Source of the DNA: Tyto alba
Lineage: Eukaryota; Chordata; Aves; Strigiformes; Tytonidae
Reading direction: 5' to 3'
Assembly: GCF_018691265.1 (NCBI RefSeq)
Contig: NW_024881324.1
Location: 10,295,730-10,359,729 of the forward strand
Length of the DNA: 64,000 nucleotides
Shown in pieces: positions 24,511 through 38,308 of the stretch (its first letter is position 1; each line of letters begins with the position of its first letter). The translations under genes and the position numbers were made by a program. Below the pieces are notes generated by a model, which saw only the letters and a program-made list of their open reading frames with translations, did not search any database and was not told the DNA's origin.

Positions 24511-25336
24511 GATGAGCTGGTGCTCAGAGCGTTTCCAGGGCTTGCCACTTCTGCAGCAGGGCTGGAGAGATAGGGCAGCAACTGCTACTGCGAGGGGAGA
24601 TCATTTCTCCCCTTTCCTCCAGCAGTAGCTGTCGCCCCAGATACTCACAAATCTCTCTTGTCAAGGGTGGCCAGACGCTTTCCTAGGAGCCAAAGGCGGC
24701 AGCAGGGACCCGGCCATGCGCCGCTCCTCGCAAGGATCTGGTCCTGGTTGGGATATTTTGCACAGCAACGTCCTAAATCTCCTCCCCTCGCAGGATGTGC
24801 TGGGGGGGGTGGGTGTTGCTTTTACATGGTCCCGCAAATTGAATCGGTTCCTTCTGATTTGAAGAAACTGGCATTATATAATGGAAGCATGTTCCATTGA
24901 AAAATTTTGGCCCAGCCTTACCTTTTGCTTGCATATATGCAGTGCAGCTCTGTGTGGTGGTCACTGGTGTGGACCTCTGCAGCCAAGGAAAGCTGCAAAT
25001 CTGTCTGGCTTCAGGTTAATCAAATGATATAGATTCATGGACAGACCTTCACCTTTTTTCCATTAACCAGACATTTTTATGAGCTTTATGATCACTAATA
25101 ACTAGTTATTTACACCGTGTTCGCCTTAATGATATCAGAGCACCTCAGACAAGAATACCTGCATTGGAATTGCTATGTTAAAAAATGTTTTGGTGGCTAT
25201 TTGTCCTTCTTCCTCCTTGGAGGAGCCCCAGCTGCAGTGGTGACCCTCCAGGGGTAATCACAGGAGAGCTTTCCCAGCAACAAATCCTCCAGACAGGGGA
25301 AGCAATCCTCACCCTACCAAAACCACCACCACAGCC

Positions 25337-25344
25337 TGACGTCA
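25337..25344. promoter_or_regulatory. Palindromic CRE match
   Basis: A second full TGACGTCA in the window, in a GC-moderate region 3.6 kb upstream of the CpG island. It may be an enhancer element or chance. Confidence 0.25.
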
Positions 25345-28300
25345 GCCTACTTTCCTCCCAGCACAAGAGGCACCACGTGTCTGGTCACAGGGCGAGAGAT
25401 GGGACAAGAGACCGGCCACAGAGCGAAGCACCCGCTGAGGGGAATGCCTTCGAGCAGAGTCCCTTGGAGGTCTCCTTCTGCACGGCAAGCTCTGGCAAGA
25501 CCAGTGCTGTGCCCACACCACGTGCAGCGTCCTCCCTGCAGAGACGCATGATGAGGCCAAGAGCAAGAGACTCATCCTCAGCACTTCAGAGGAAGGCTGC
25601 GCTCCCTGCCCAGCCAAACCTTCCACGACAGCATGCCAAAGGCTAAGGAGAAGAAGAGGGGGGGGGGGAAAAAAAAAAAAAAAAAAATGGGAAGAAATTA
25701 AAACCAGATTAAAACAGTGCTGCCTTTTTTCTCCAAAAAGCAGGCCCGGTGTCTGGCATAGGCTGTGCCCGTGCTGCTGCTGACCTGTGCTGAGGATGAG
25801 GAGCTGGCTGGACCATCACCATCCTTGTACTCAGCACAGCTGGCGGGGCTTTGTGAGATGTGACATTATGCCCTTCTGGGCGGGGAGGTAATTGCCATGT
25901 AGGATTGCGAGATCTGGGATGGAGGATTTGGGAGAAGGCAAAGGCTCAACTGCAGTGTAGGATATGATGCTGTTGGGGTTATATTAAGAGGCTGAGCCAG
26001 CTCAGCCGCCCTTCCTCCTCCCCGAGATGGAGCTCACCCAAAGCCCTGAGCACAATCTTGTGTCCAAACACGAGGCAAGTTTGAGCTTGGGCTGGTGCTC
26101 TGAAGCTCGCGTAGATGTAGCCATGAAAAGCAAGTCCCAGAGCTTTTGGCTTTCCACTGAAAATTGCTTCAGTCTTTTCAGAAAACACTGTTTCTCTGTA
26201 GGTCAGCAGGCTCTGTACTTTCACAGCCCTTTTACTCCCTTGCACCCATGTATTTTCACTCTTAACTGAGCTAGATCAGTTTCTTGCCATCTCTGAACTT
26301 TTTCATGAAGTTGCTCATATTTTCCACTGAATCTTCCCTTCACCTCAGCTCGCCAGTTCACTCTGATGTTTCTTCCTCAGTAGCTCTAGGTTATGAACTG
26401 TTCATTTAAATATGGTGTGGTTTGCCAGCATTTTTTGCTAAGCCTTTTATTTTATCTGTTAAAGAAACAGAAGACACAGATGCATTTAACACAAGTGCAC
26501 CTTGCCAAGATGCTTTCAGTCATATGTTTTTTTCTTTAGATTCAACCATAAACTTTTTTCACATATCTGAATGATTAAAAAGCATTTCATTCTGTGCCTT
26601 CTTCCCCAAGTATTTTTGCCATTCAATGGCACTCTAGTATTATGTTTGACACAGACATGTATGGAAGAGGTCTTTCAAATATGTTCTGAGCACACTAAGT
26701 TAGCTTAGCCACTCAAAGGTTGCAGGGTTAAAAGGAAATAAGAAAACCTCATTTTCTCTGGAGATGTTTTCCCTTGCCTCCTTCCCAGTACAGATGTGAA
26801 CAGAAGAAATCCACAAAGATGAAAAAAAAAAAAAAAAATCCCTGTTCTATTGAAAAAAAATCTCAAACAAGTTAAAATTTCTTTGATTACTGGGATGTTT
26901 ACTTTGCCAGGCATATTGCGGATTGTTAGGCACAGATCAACAGCAAAGCTTCACGTTTCTTTAGCCTTGTTCCCCTGACTGTGAAGTGGCATTCAAAGAA
27001 TATATGGAGTATTTGCAGTGGTACGTCACAAGCCAGACATATAGCACCTTTTGAAAGCTGTGCTATTTCCATCGTTTAAAGATGTTCAGTCCTACTTAAA
27101 TCCAAATGGCTACAACAGTAACTAAATGTGTGGTTTTGCTTTGAATAATCTTGGTGCCTTTCTGTTAATAATCCTGCTATGTAATTTCCCTGTTTGTGAG
27201 GTCTCCTGAAAAATCATTTCCTCTGGCTGTGGCCAACAATCTTGTAAAACCTTTTTAAACTTAAGGCTAACAAGTGTCAGGGTCCAATGCTGAGAAACAC
27301 AGAAAACTTTCAAAACATGCTTTAGCAAACAAATGCAATTTGAAAAGATGGCACTTGCAGTCTTGCAGCTGTCCCAAAATTCCACCAGGCCAACCCTGTA
27401 AAAGCCACGGATCTCATTTTCCAAAATCCTATCACAGCAGCATGACTCATCCTATACCTATTTTCACATATTGATAAACCCACATAGTGTACAAGACAAA
27501 GGAAAACTAGGTGTAGGAGAGCAACGGTGATATAAATAAGAGACCTGTCTTAAGGCTGGCTTCTCACTGCTGTAAGGGGAGAAATATTTTGGGTGTGATT
27601 TTTTGCGGATCAGCCAAAGGCTGCGAGGCAGCCCAGAGAGCTGACATCCAGCCCTGTTTCCCACCAGGCTGTTGCTCCAGGATGGTTTGGCAGCCTCTGC
27701 TCGGGCTTCTTCAGGTCCAGCTGCACGTTGCACCCCTTCCAGAAAGTTGTGCCATGGGCTCTATGCATCCCAGTTGAAGCCCCTTTTCGCCAAGAAGGGA
27801 TAAGACATTTCACAGCTGACTGTATCTTTTATTTAAACACTGTAATGTCTTGAAAAGCAGCATCAAAACATGCTCGAGGGTGCAGCAGCAGGCCTCAAAG
27901 ATGTTTGTCTATTGGCTTAAGAAATAGTACAACAGAAGCAGCACACTATTTCCTTCAGAGGTGAATCATTCCCCAGCCCTGTCTTCACAGCAAGTATTAA
28001 GGCCTTTTCTACGTCACAAAAATAGGACATATATCTTACTTTGATCAAACTGTGGAACAGCCATACTGATGAATTACATGAGCCTACATTTGTGGAAAGA
28101 AGAATCTGACACTGATACACAATTAAGCCTGCAGATAAGCTCATGGCAAAACAAGGAAAAGCACAAGTTAAGACATCATATCCTCCACTGGCTTAAATTG
28201 GCATAGTTCCTCTGAGATACATAAAATATATTATTGCCATAGAAATCCTACAGGAGGAATGGCTGGCCAGCCTGTAAAACCCCAAAAGTGGCATGCACTC

Positions 28301-29344
28301 ACTTCTTAAAAATACTGGCTTTGTCAGGAGTGACAAAATCCCAGGTCAATACTTGACCAGAAGAAATCCAGCATGGAGGCCAGGCCTGCTGAGATAGAGA
28401 CCCAGACACATGGGGCAGATGCTGAGCACAGACAGGAGAAGAACTTGCAAAGATCAGCTCAGATCCCAGAGGCTTTGGGCACCAGAGTGCAGAGAGGGGG
28501 AAGAGTACAGGAGTACACAGCACAGCTGTGAATCCCTCTCTAGAGAGGTATTTCCCTTGTGGAGTAATTTTTCCAGTACCTGTCTTCAGGAAAGAATTTG
28601 CATGTCTGTTAAGTCCCATTAGTGCACTCTCAGAAAGCCTGAGCATATGATTAAGGGCTTCTCGTATCAAATTTTACAGGCATCATCTGAGCACGTGAGT
28701 TATCCCCTTGGCTTAGTGGGACCACTCATGCCTAGAGTCCCTGATGATCTTACTGTAGCCTCCACGGTAAACTTCAAACAGAAAAAGAAAGTGAACGTTA
28801 CTGAATCAAAAGAGTTTATAGAGAACTATAACATAACTGAACCTCTCCTCTCCCCATCTAAGGCACCATTTTGTGTATCTGATCCCATGAACAGCTTGTA
28901 TAATGAGGCACTGAGATCCACAGGGCTAATAAACCATAGGATGCACTTTTTGTTGAGTCAGAGGCATTGTCTGCAACAATTCATAGCCAGTTCTGCAGTG
29001 CTCCACCATGCATGATCTTATTATCAAGACTGTAGTGCCATTCTAGTGTAATGCTTTAGAGATCCTTCTCTGGTAAAAAACACAACTGTGCATTACTTTT
29101 GTGTATTTCTATTTAAGAGACAACAAAGCTGTAAAAACCCTTCTAATTATGTTTAAAAACCAATCACATTAAAACCAAAGCTGATGCCAAGAACATTTTA
29201 ATCACACAAACCAAGAGATGCAGAAACACTTCCCTGCTACGGACTGTAGAATGAAGTAAGCATGGTAATTTCAGTTGGGTTTATGGACGGCAAACTCATG
29301 GTACCCCTCTTTGCATCTCCTCTTTTTCATGCAAGCTGCCTGTA

Positions 29345-29447
29345 GGGGGTTTTTGTTTTGCTTTTTTGTGTTTTGTTTGTGGGTTGGGTGTTTGGTTTTT
29401 TTGTTGTTTTTTTTTGTTTTTTTTTTTTTTTTTTTGTTTTGTTTTTA
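29345..29447. repeat. T/G-rich simple repeat
   Basis: About 100 bases of T runs interrupted by G (TTTTGTTTTG-like), T/G on the + strand, ending in a nearly pure T stretch. No adjacent retroposon body is recognised. Confidence 0.9.
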
Positions 29448-30469
29448 ATACCCTTTTGACTTACACTATTTCATTACTACTCCATTCCCTACCCCCATTC
29501 CCAGGGCCCATCTTGCTGTTATACATTTTGTCTCTTTAGCCAGTTGTTCTCCACACTACTTCTCTCCCACTTCAAAGCACCCTTTCCCCACCCAGGTTGC
29601 ATGAGGAGGCATTATATATTCCACCTTATTTTCCCCAACCTAAATGTAGCTTTTGAAAATTTGCAGATTAGGAGAGGAAGGACTGAAGGACTTCACTCAC
29701 ATCTCTAGCATCCTTCCCCATGGCTGACCATTTGATGTATGAGTCTTAATCAGCTCCCAACTGGAGCACAGAGAGGACATGGAGGTGCAGATGGTTGCTT
29801 GTTTTTGAATTTGGGACCTGTTACTACTGAGACCAAAACCATTCCTTGGTGTTGTCACTGCATCCAGCCAACTCCATAAAAAGTGATCAAAAGCTAATTC
29901 TAGAAGTGTAATGCAGAAACACAATCAACTGCAGAGTCCCAGTCCTCTTGACCTATAAAATGCAAGTGCATTGGTCTGACTGATAAGAAACAGCAAGTAC
30001 GACATAAATACTAAGTTCTGGAAACACTCCCATGAACCACATCCGTGCACATTTCTTACCTAGACAAGCAATGCTTCGGAGGCTCGAAACGGTGAGGTGA
30101 AACATTGAACAGAGGATTATCTTTATTTGTGGGCAAATTTCTCTAGCCAAATCTGAACCACAGATCTTGACATCTGAAACTAAAAGTGTTATCTAGATTT
30201 TTCTTCTGTGTTGGAGATATTATAGCAATGCTGCCAGAGATTTCTGTTCCTTACCTCTGTCTTCTGTTGCTACTGTTCTGCCTCCAGGGTAAGAAGAACC
30301 GGTTAGAGACACCTCCTTCTTCATTAGACAAAGAGGTGGCTTCAGTTAGAGCGCTTCTGCAGAATAGACAGGAGTCACCATCTTCTATCATTTTGGTAGC
30401 AATAGCCGCAGTAGCTCACCTCTAACACATTCACATACATACTCAAAGAGAGTATCAGAGAGAGCAGGT

Positions 30470-30905
30470 CTTTTCTCCAAGGGATGGCAAGCCAAGAGCT
30501 GAGGTGATCCCATAGCCTGCCCCAAAGCCCTAAGCGAGCCAAGCAGGAGATGCTCACAGATGGTGGCCAGGTCCAACAAAGAGTCCAGGCCATAAGGCAA
30601 AAGCACAGTGGTAGGGCAGGTTCAAGATCAAGACCCAGTTCACAGGCCAGGTCCAGTGACATCCAGGTAGGGCCACCGTGACAAGACAGACCCAGGCTCA
30701 GGCTGGGAAACCAGTCCCTCCATTAAGCGCCAGAGAAAAGGACACCCTAATCAGGCCTAGCCAGGCAGAGCTGGAGACCAACACGTCTCCAAATAGCTCA
30801 GTCAGGAGCTAATGCTCCCCAGCTGAACTTAAAAGGGTTTCCAGGCCTTTTTAAGGTGGGTGGAGGTCCCAGGTGAGGCTGGTCAGGTCCGTTAGGGACT
30901 GTTAG
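30470..30905 (-). mobile_element. Possible LTR or other interspersed repeat
   Basis: A distinct block of about 430 bases, richer in G+C than its surroundings and poor in CpG. It is full of short CCTGG/CCAGG variants, such as GACCTGGCC twice on the minus strand. In the minus direction it has a TATA-like TTAAAAAGGC near the end of a G/C-rich part, as in retroviral U3 regions. I cannot place terminal TG/CA ends or a target duplication, nor name a family. Chance GC-rich unique sequence remains possible. Confidence 0.25.
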
Positions 30906-32726
30906 TGTTTTCAGAGAATGAGCAAAAGAAATTGCAAAATATACTCATGTATATATAACATGTACATGTATATATCACCATGTTAATACTCTGTTTCTTA
31001 TGTTCTGTCTCTTCATTTCCAAGCATCTGGCTTATGATTTTAGATCCTCTAAGGTGTGGATTAGACCTTACCTCTAAAAATTTATCTTATGCTACACAGC
31101 AAGCAAAAGATTAAAAAGTTAAAGACAACTCCGAGCTGCAAATAATATGGCCTGCATTCAAATTTACATCCATCTCTTCAAAGACTTTTTAGTTTGCCTG
31201 GCTACAAATCATTATAAAGCTGGAAAGAATTCTTCTGCACTTCCTACATCCTTCCTACCTCCTTTCTTTTTATTTGCATTACTGCTTTCTACTCCCACTA
31301 CTACCTGTTATGTTCACTTTTTAGACTATTTTCCCCAAACTGATTCTACCTTTGATTTTTCCATTCCACAAGGGTAGCCATCATAGCTGCTCTCTACTAT
31401 TTGTGATCTTTGGTGGCATCTGTAGTCCTTCCTAAGTTAAAAAACAAATGAAAAAATAATTTACATGCTGTTTGCCTTCTCGCTGCTCTCACTAGTGAGT
31501 ATCTGACACCAGGTTGGACCCCATACCGAATCCTGAAATAGCCTGAATTTTGAGAAGTTTCATTCCCAGGACTCGCCCTTGCCATTGGTTGGGTTGTTAC
31601 AAGCGATGTACAGGCAGACATGCACGCACACACATAGAGGATCAGGCTTGCAACTGTTGGATTTCCTGGGACAAGGTTATATTCTAATTATCCTGCAGTA
31701 AGACATTTCAGGGCTGCTGAAAAAGAAGTATATTAAATATAAAACAATTATTCTTATGAGTAACTTCCTTTACTTCATGTCCCAGCTTAATTTGGTTTTC
31801 TCTGTATTTACAGTCTGGTTTTATGCCATAATTATTCCTGGCCAAATCATCTGAAACAATTTTTAAAACATTTAATTTTGCAAATGTTCCCATACAAATG
31901 CAAATCCTTTAACAGAGTTCAGATATTACATTTATTCTTCCCTCATCATTGCAAATTTGTGTCATTAGATTTTAATTTAGTTTATGTTGGAATTTTTTAG
32001 TATTTAAAATCCCATCCATGCCCTAGCATCACCTCCAATGGTCCAGGTTGAAGTCAGATGGATTTCAAGGCTGTGGATAAATGTTTTCTATTCACTCTAA
32101 TTTTTCAGCTGTGATTGGGTGCATTAGTGTCCCACATGGAGTTTACAGCTCCTGCTTTGCCAGCAGAAGGGGCTGCATGGACACTCCTGAAGCCACTGCA
32201 TGTGGGCTAGTTCAGACTGCCTTCTTTAGTGGTTTAAGTTAACTGAGTTAATTCTGTAAAGAAGAGAATGGTGTATGTAACGTATTTCCACCTGCTGGCA
32301 GATGGGTGGGAACGGTGATGCCTGGCACAATAACAAAAACCAATGCCTTGGGGCCACAGTATCTCCAACCAGCAGAAAGAGTCGCAGAGTAAACGCATGC
32401 TTATGACCCGACTCAGCCAAAACCTGGAAAGCAAGAATTCTGCAAAAGCTGTGTTAAGCTTTGAGAAGAGAGATGGGGGTGACAGAGAAGAATGGTGCGT
32501 GGTGCTGCATGTGAGGGTTGTGGGGCACCACGGGCTGTTGCACAGGGCAATTCCCCCTGGGTTGGTCTGGAAAATGCAGGTGAGTAGCCAGCATACAGCG
32601 AACCCTCCTAGGTTGCAGAGATGACTCAACAGAACTTCAAAACCATCTATACGGAAGAGTTATTCAAGGGTGATTCATGACCACTGGCGGAAGGGGATTA
32701 TCTAGGGAGAGGGCAAGGGCAATTTC

Positions 32727-32765
32727 ATTTTCTGAAGCAGCTTCAGAGAAAATGAAGCAGCTTCA
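32727..32765. repeat. Imperfect hairpin plus direct repeat
   Basis: The core TGAAGCAGCTTCA (two 6-base complementary arms around A) occurs at 32733-32745 and again at 32753-32765. Around the first copy the complementarity extends to ATTTTCTGAAGC against GCTTCAGAGAAAAT with a two-base bulge. No known element is recognised. Confidence 0.75.
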
Positions 32766-35700
32766 CGCTGAATTCCTGCCACCACGAGTGGCCATCGTGC
32801 TCTGATCTGTAGAGACTGGCGACTGCACAGCATGCCTTAATGGCGGAGGTTTGAAATATTTTAGAAACTCCAGACGAGCCCATACCTCTTACACCCACAA
32901 TTTCACTTAGGAAGACGGTCTGGGCAGGGACTGCAGCTAAGCGCTTCCCAGAGTGATCTCACACACTGGAGAGATGCAGCGAGTGCTCCTCTTCCACTGC
33001 ATGAGCATGATCGTGTCAGGAGAGAAGCCTCACATCTGAGAAACCAAAGCTGAGGAGAGTGGAAAAAGAAAACCAAGCTTGATGGAAAGAGCAGCATACA
33101 TGCATGTTTGTGTCCAGGCAGCTTCTTGCACCCTTTTCCATCTCTGTAGTTATGGAGGGGCTGCCAGGATCCAGCCTTCAATAAAAGGCATCTGTTTCTG
33201 AAGTGAAAACCAGCACTTAGTTGCTAACGGCACACAGTAACGCTACACATCAGTGCAGAGCAGGAAATGAAAAACGCCTTTTCTAACTATGTTATAATGG
33301 CAATTTTAGGTAGATGGAACATTAGCAACGGATGCCAAGCTGGAAGCTGGCCATCTCATTGGCTTTTCAGCAGCAGCTTTGGTCTTTGGAAGCTTTTCAC
33401 AGACCAACAATGCTTCAGAAGAGTCTACTTTTGTCTGGGATTACAAAAATCAATCGCACCAGTGTACATAGCATGAATGGTTACCATGTGGATAGCCCCT
33501 TCAACCAACTGACATTTATTCCAGGTTATCACATCCAGCATGCCACAGGAAGCTTTCTCCAGCTCTATGGTACTGTTTATCAGGAGACCATTTTCATTTT
33601 TAAACTCAGTTTTTCTCTTTCAAAGAAGAATAGATTATTTTTCTCCCCAAAAGCAAAATTAGTTCCCTCAAGGAAGGTTTAGGTGCTGGTAAAGCATCCC
33701 AAGCCCTCTTGGTCTTGTAAGCCATTTCAAGACCTGCATACAACACCTGTGTCACTGTGGCATTGCACCTCCCATTGTCTTTTATACTTCCATAAAATGG
33801 ATCTTGAGCTGTAACAACCTTTAAATTGTTCTTTCAGTGCAGGAAAGCCATACCAGTTGGTGGAAATTATAATTCTGCCAATGTTAAACCTCCTTTCAGT
33901 TGGTAAATTGTTCTCAATCAAAAAAGAAGCATTTTGTACACGAATATCACTCAAGGAGCACCACAGCAGAGGGGCAGGTTTCCCAGCTCAGCACACATAT
34001 CTGCACTTCAGCCTTCTGGAATAAGAGAGGCGACACAAAACATCCTGAAAGCCATCCAGTTTCACTTCGTGGGAGTTGCCTAACTCTATCACAAAGTTAG
34101 CAGAGTAGCTTATATAACCTTATAGCTTCTCTGAGGATGGGATAAGAATTAAGACTGGGACATCCTCACTGCCAGTCAATGCTTTGTTGCTGCATTCAGC
34201 CTATTTGCTTCTCCTTTCAAACTGTTTTGGGGGCTACCAGCAGCTGGCACAAACCAAAGAAGCTTTCAGACTTCACCACTGGCCTAAGATTCAGAGTATG
34301 AGCATGGCTTAAAAAACCATGTTTCTCTTTTCCAGTTCCCCCCTCCTCAAATTATGCCTTGTATCTGCTGCAGAGACTCGGGACACACGACTTAGCAACT
34401 CCATGGTGAATCAGGCATGTTACACAATGATTTGTTTAAAGGAAGCATTCCTCTTCAACTGAGACACAGTTATGTCATGGATCTGCACAGAAAGCTTTCC
34501 AAACTATCATTCAACCAACAGTCCAGAGCATCTGTTAATATTTAAGGAGCACCAGAAGTTACTAAGTGTCTCTAAAATACCTATGGGATTTAAATGTTCC
34601 CTGTGAGGTCCACTTGCTAGGCTCATCGTGATTTTGGCTGCGCCATAGGACTGGTTCATCTACCCCTTGAGTGTTTCCTAGTGCACAGCAAAGAAAAGGT
34701 AGCCAAAGTGTAGTTTTCTGTGGAAAGCCATACATATGCATGATACACATATATTTTACGTAACGTGTATTTCCATGTGTACTTATAGACAAAAATGTGC
34801 TCAGAAAACACTATTCAGGCTGTAAAGTTCACTGCTCAGTAATTAGGAGACACCACAAGAAAGGTGTAGACCTGTGTAGTGAGCACTGGAGACCAGCGTC
34901 ATGCTCCTTTCCTCTGGGTGAAGGCCACCCCATGCACGGCCTGTTGCTGAGGGTGGGACTCCAGTGGAGCAGGGTCAGACATGTTTTGTTCACAGCTCAT
35001 CCCAAGTAAGAGTCTACTGCCCTGGCCCTACCACCAGCTACTCATCACCCCTTCTCTGCCAGGGATATAATCACACTTTCTGATCTGCCAGCACAGCTCC
35101 ATCTGTAGTCATTTCCTAACTCAAATTCTGTCAAATGATCTGTTTTTTTGGGGGGGAGGAGGAGGGGTGTGTATGCATTCAAAGGGCAGGCAAAACAGGG
35201 CCCCCGCTAAGCGAGATCATTTTTGCAAGACTGAGGAACAGCGAGATGTGCTATTCTGCCAGCAGATCTGAGGGGTCAGCAACCCATGAGACAGGATCCG
35301 CTGCAGCCAGAACATTGTGTCTGATTGCACCGTTAATGAGCTCCTGTTCAATATTTCTTTTCCACCATATTGCTCAAGGCATGGTACCAAAGCCTTAGTA
35401 ATGGTGCCATTCAAACCCTGTGGTGGAGACAGAATTACTAATATCTATAACACCCACCACTGTAGTATCACAAATACCCATTTGTTCATTAATTTTAAAT
35501 GCCCAGTTTGATTTTTTCAGAAGCTTTAGCATTATACAGCACTTTACTTGATCGGGGAAAAACTTACATTGACTTTTATTGCAAACATAAGCATCAGCAC
35601 CTGAAATTTGGAATACAGAATATAAGAAACATGCTTTCTTAAATAAGCTGTCAAACTGTCAAAACTTGATTAACATCATACAGGAATTAGAGCAGAACCA

Positions 35701-36211
35701 AGGATAGATTTTTATTTTCCAGGGCAAGATACAGTTCTGACAATCTCTAGTCTCTTTCCTCAGTCCAGTCTCAGATATTTGTCAAATTCTATCATGAACA
35801 AAGCAGGGGACCCTGTAAACCCTGGATCTGCTCCAGAGCAGATCCATCTTGCACATTCAGCAAAGAAGAGTCCCGAGGGAAAAAGTATGTATGATGATGC
35901 AGTTAGAGGTGTAAGTCTCATGGCTGGGAGGATTTTGCAACCTTAATTCCAGCATTACTCAGTAACTGAGGACCTGTTTTTTTAAAACACTAATAAAGGA
36001 AAAAACAAAAATTACATAACTGTTGTTTCCTAGGTTCATGAAAGCACGTTGAAAGCCCAGAAACGTGTTTCTGTTGTCTCTCGGTACCCCAACCCACAGA
36101 AATCTGCATAGAGGTCTTGAGGACATCAGCCACACGAGCCAAAGGACAACTTCCACTGGTGTTTGACCATTGCCCTGTATATCTGACAGGATCTCTCTCT
36201 GTGTGCAGGTT

Positions 36212-36266
36212 TGTGTACGTGTATGTGTGTATGTCACACACACATGCGCGCGCACACACACACACT
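36212..36266. repeat. GT/CA alternating tract
   Basis: About 55 bases of nearly perfect purine-pyrimidine alternation: GT-rich, then CA-rich, with a CATGCGCGCGCA centre, so it is also an imperfect inverted repeat. Such DNA favours Z-form. Confidence 0.9.
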
Positions 36267-38248
36267 TTGCCAGTGGGTTTCAGTCCTATTTGCTGACACC
36301 AGAAAGGATGAACCAAAGAAATACGTGCTACAAGAGGTGCATGCTCTTCTGCTTTTCCTTCCCAAGCTTGACTGACACTGTCCCACCCCATTACAATGTT
36401 CCTGTGTTGATTCTTCTCTGTTGGTGCACTCCTCAGCCCTATTTGTTTCTCCTTGACAATCGAATCCTTTCCTTCCTCCCTCCTTTGGGCTGTGAATCCC
36501 CCAGTCTCCTTGCCCAAATACACTGAGTCTCTTCCTCCCTTCGGTGCTTCTTCTTCATCAGCGTCCCCTTACTGTACAGTCTCCCTGCCCCAGATGAATT
36601 CTCTGCCTCCTCCCTCCTTGTCCAGACAGTGCCAGCTCTACCCTGAAGCTCTCCTCCTAAAAAGTCTCTCAGCCCACCAGGGTGTCTCTGTAGATCCTTC
36701 ACCCATCTCCAGTCTTCTGCCTTGTCTCATCCTAACTCCTTTCCCCTCTCTCACTGCCAGACCGATTTTCCAGTCTCACATTGGTGAACCAGTTCTGACT
36801 CCCCTCTCCCAGTTCTCATTTGTGTTCTCCTTTTCCATTAGGCTACAGCTCCTTATCCAGCTTGTCATCTTCCTCTTAGCTTTATCTATCTCAGTCATCC
36901 CTTAAAACCTGGCTCCCAGTCTCCTCTTCCACAACTTCTCCTCTCTCCAAACTGCTTGGCTGCTAGCACGAGGATGAATTACCAATGATGGAAAGAAGGG
37001 GCTCTGAAGATTTTGATAATTAGCTCTGTCAGAAAACACCTGCAGCAAGAATGACAGAAGCACTCTGGTTTTGTTCCTTTCACCCCAGGCCTGAGTGGGA
37101 GCTGTTGTTGGCTCTGTCCAGGCAGACATCTTAACCTGATCTCAGACACCTTAAGCACCTTTAGCATGTCAGCTGCACAAATAAAATTCTTTTGCTCGCT
37201 TAGAATTTAAGATACAGAGTTTGAGCTCTGGTCCTCAGGGGACGGCAGGCCAGACCTTGGGGTCAGAGACCTGGCACTTACACCACTATAAAAATAGCCA
37301 GGACTATCTTCATCCTTCTAATACATTACTATAAAACCTGTCTTGAGTATCAGTTATCTGCCTGTACTTATGTTAGACATCGAAGACTCTGCTCCAAAGG
37401 ATCTACAATCTGATTAGACCAAAAAAGACCCCAACAAACCAACCTCCCAAAACCCCAAACACAAACAGAAGTTCTGTTGCCTTAGTGTAAGTTACTACTA
37501 TTGGACATATCCCATGAATGCTAATAGCTTGGTCTGCAAGGTCACTTACACAATGCTCTGAAAACCCCCTGAGGTTCCCTCCTGAGCAAAAGCCGAGAAC
37601 CTGGAATAATGCAATCGTGAGCTCCCATCTGAACCAAAGAGCTCCCGCTCTTGTTTAATTTGTGATGGAAAGAATGCCACAGGGATTCTCTGCATTAACC
37701 TTCCCTTTCACCGCTGCAGCTGAGCTAGGGGAACATTTGGAGCAACCTAGGACTTCCCTTCCCCAATCAGCAAATTATGTCCATGTTGAAGGTGAGGCTC
37801 AGCAGAGCACAGGGCCAAGTGAATAAGCTTTTCTAGGGTCTGTGGTCTTGTTCTTGGAACTGGCAGCAAGAACAAGCAGCAGGAGCATGGGGAGCTGGGA
37901 CACAGGAGAAAAAATAGCAGCAAAGGCTCTGGCTGGTGGAAAGATGAAATGGGGACCTGTGGGCAAAGGGTAGAGGCACTGGGGACAAGTACTAAGAGGC
38001 TGGCTCCAAAAACGTTGGTAACCACTGGCCTAGAGACACTGGCAGCCTGCAGCAATTAATGTATTCCATTACTTCATGGTTTTATGCTTCAGATGCAGAT
38101 TAATAGCATTCATTCAAAGAAAGAATGACATCATCTGCATAAAATCCTTTCCAGTGTCATACAGTATTCTCTGGCTTTCTGATTATTGCTGGTCTACTGG
38201 GTTAGTGATAGTGATGGTGTTTCAAATTTTGTTTCGTTTTCCAATTTA

Positions 38249-38308
38249 AAAACAAAACAAAACAAAACAAAACAAAACAAAACAAAACAAAACAAAACAA
38301 AACAAAAC
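38249..38308. repeat. (AAAAC)12 microsatellite
   Basis: Sixty bases of near-perfect AAAAC pentanucleotide repeat on the + strand (TTTTG on the minus). It is among the purest simple repeats in the window and probably length-polymorphic. Confidence 0.95.

Larger units (their letters stand above)
21741..30469. other. Upstream flank, no supported gene
   Basis: About 8.7 kb beyond the CpG island. It contains a few moderately GC-rich stretches (22.3-23.5, 24.5-24.8, 25.2-25.6 kb), a perfect CRE (25337-25344), an isolated strong minus-strand donor (24507/24506) and short homopolymers. ORFs of 120-153 codons occur (for example at 22327-22719, 25185-25646 and 28647-29015, all +). None shows a recognisable domain, signal peptide or splice context that I would defend. 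Confidence 0.6.

Noticed and set aside
25185..25646. 153-codon + strand ORF
   Set aside because: Low-information, Ser/Pro/Arg-rich translation in GC-moderate DNA with overlapping minus-strand ORF; no support.
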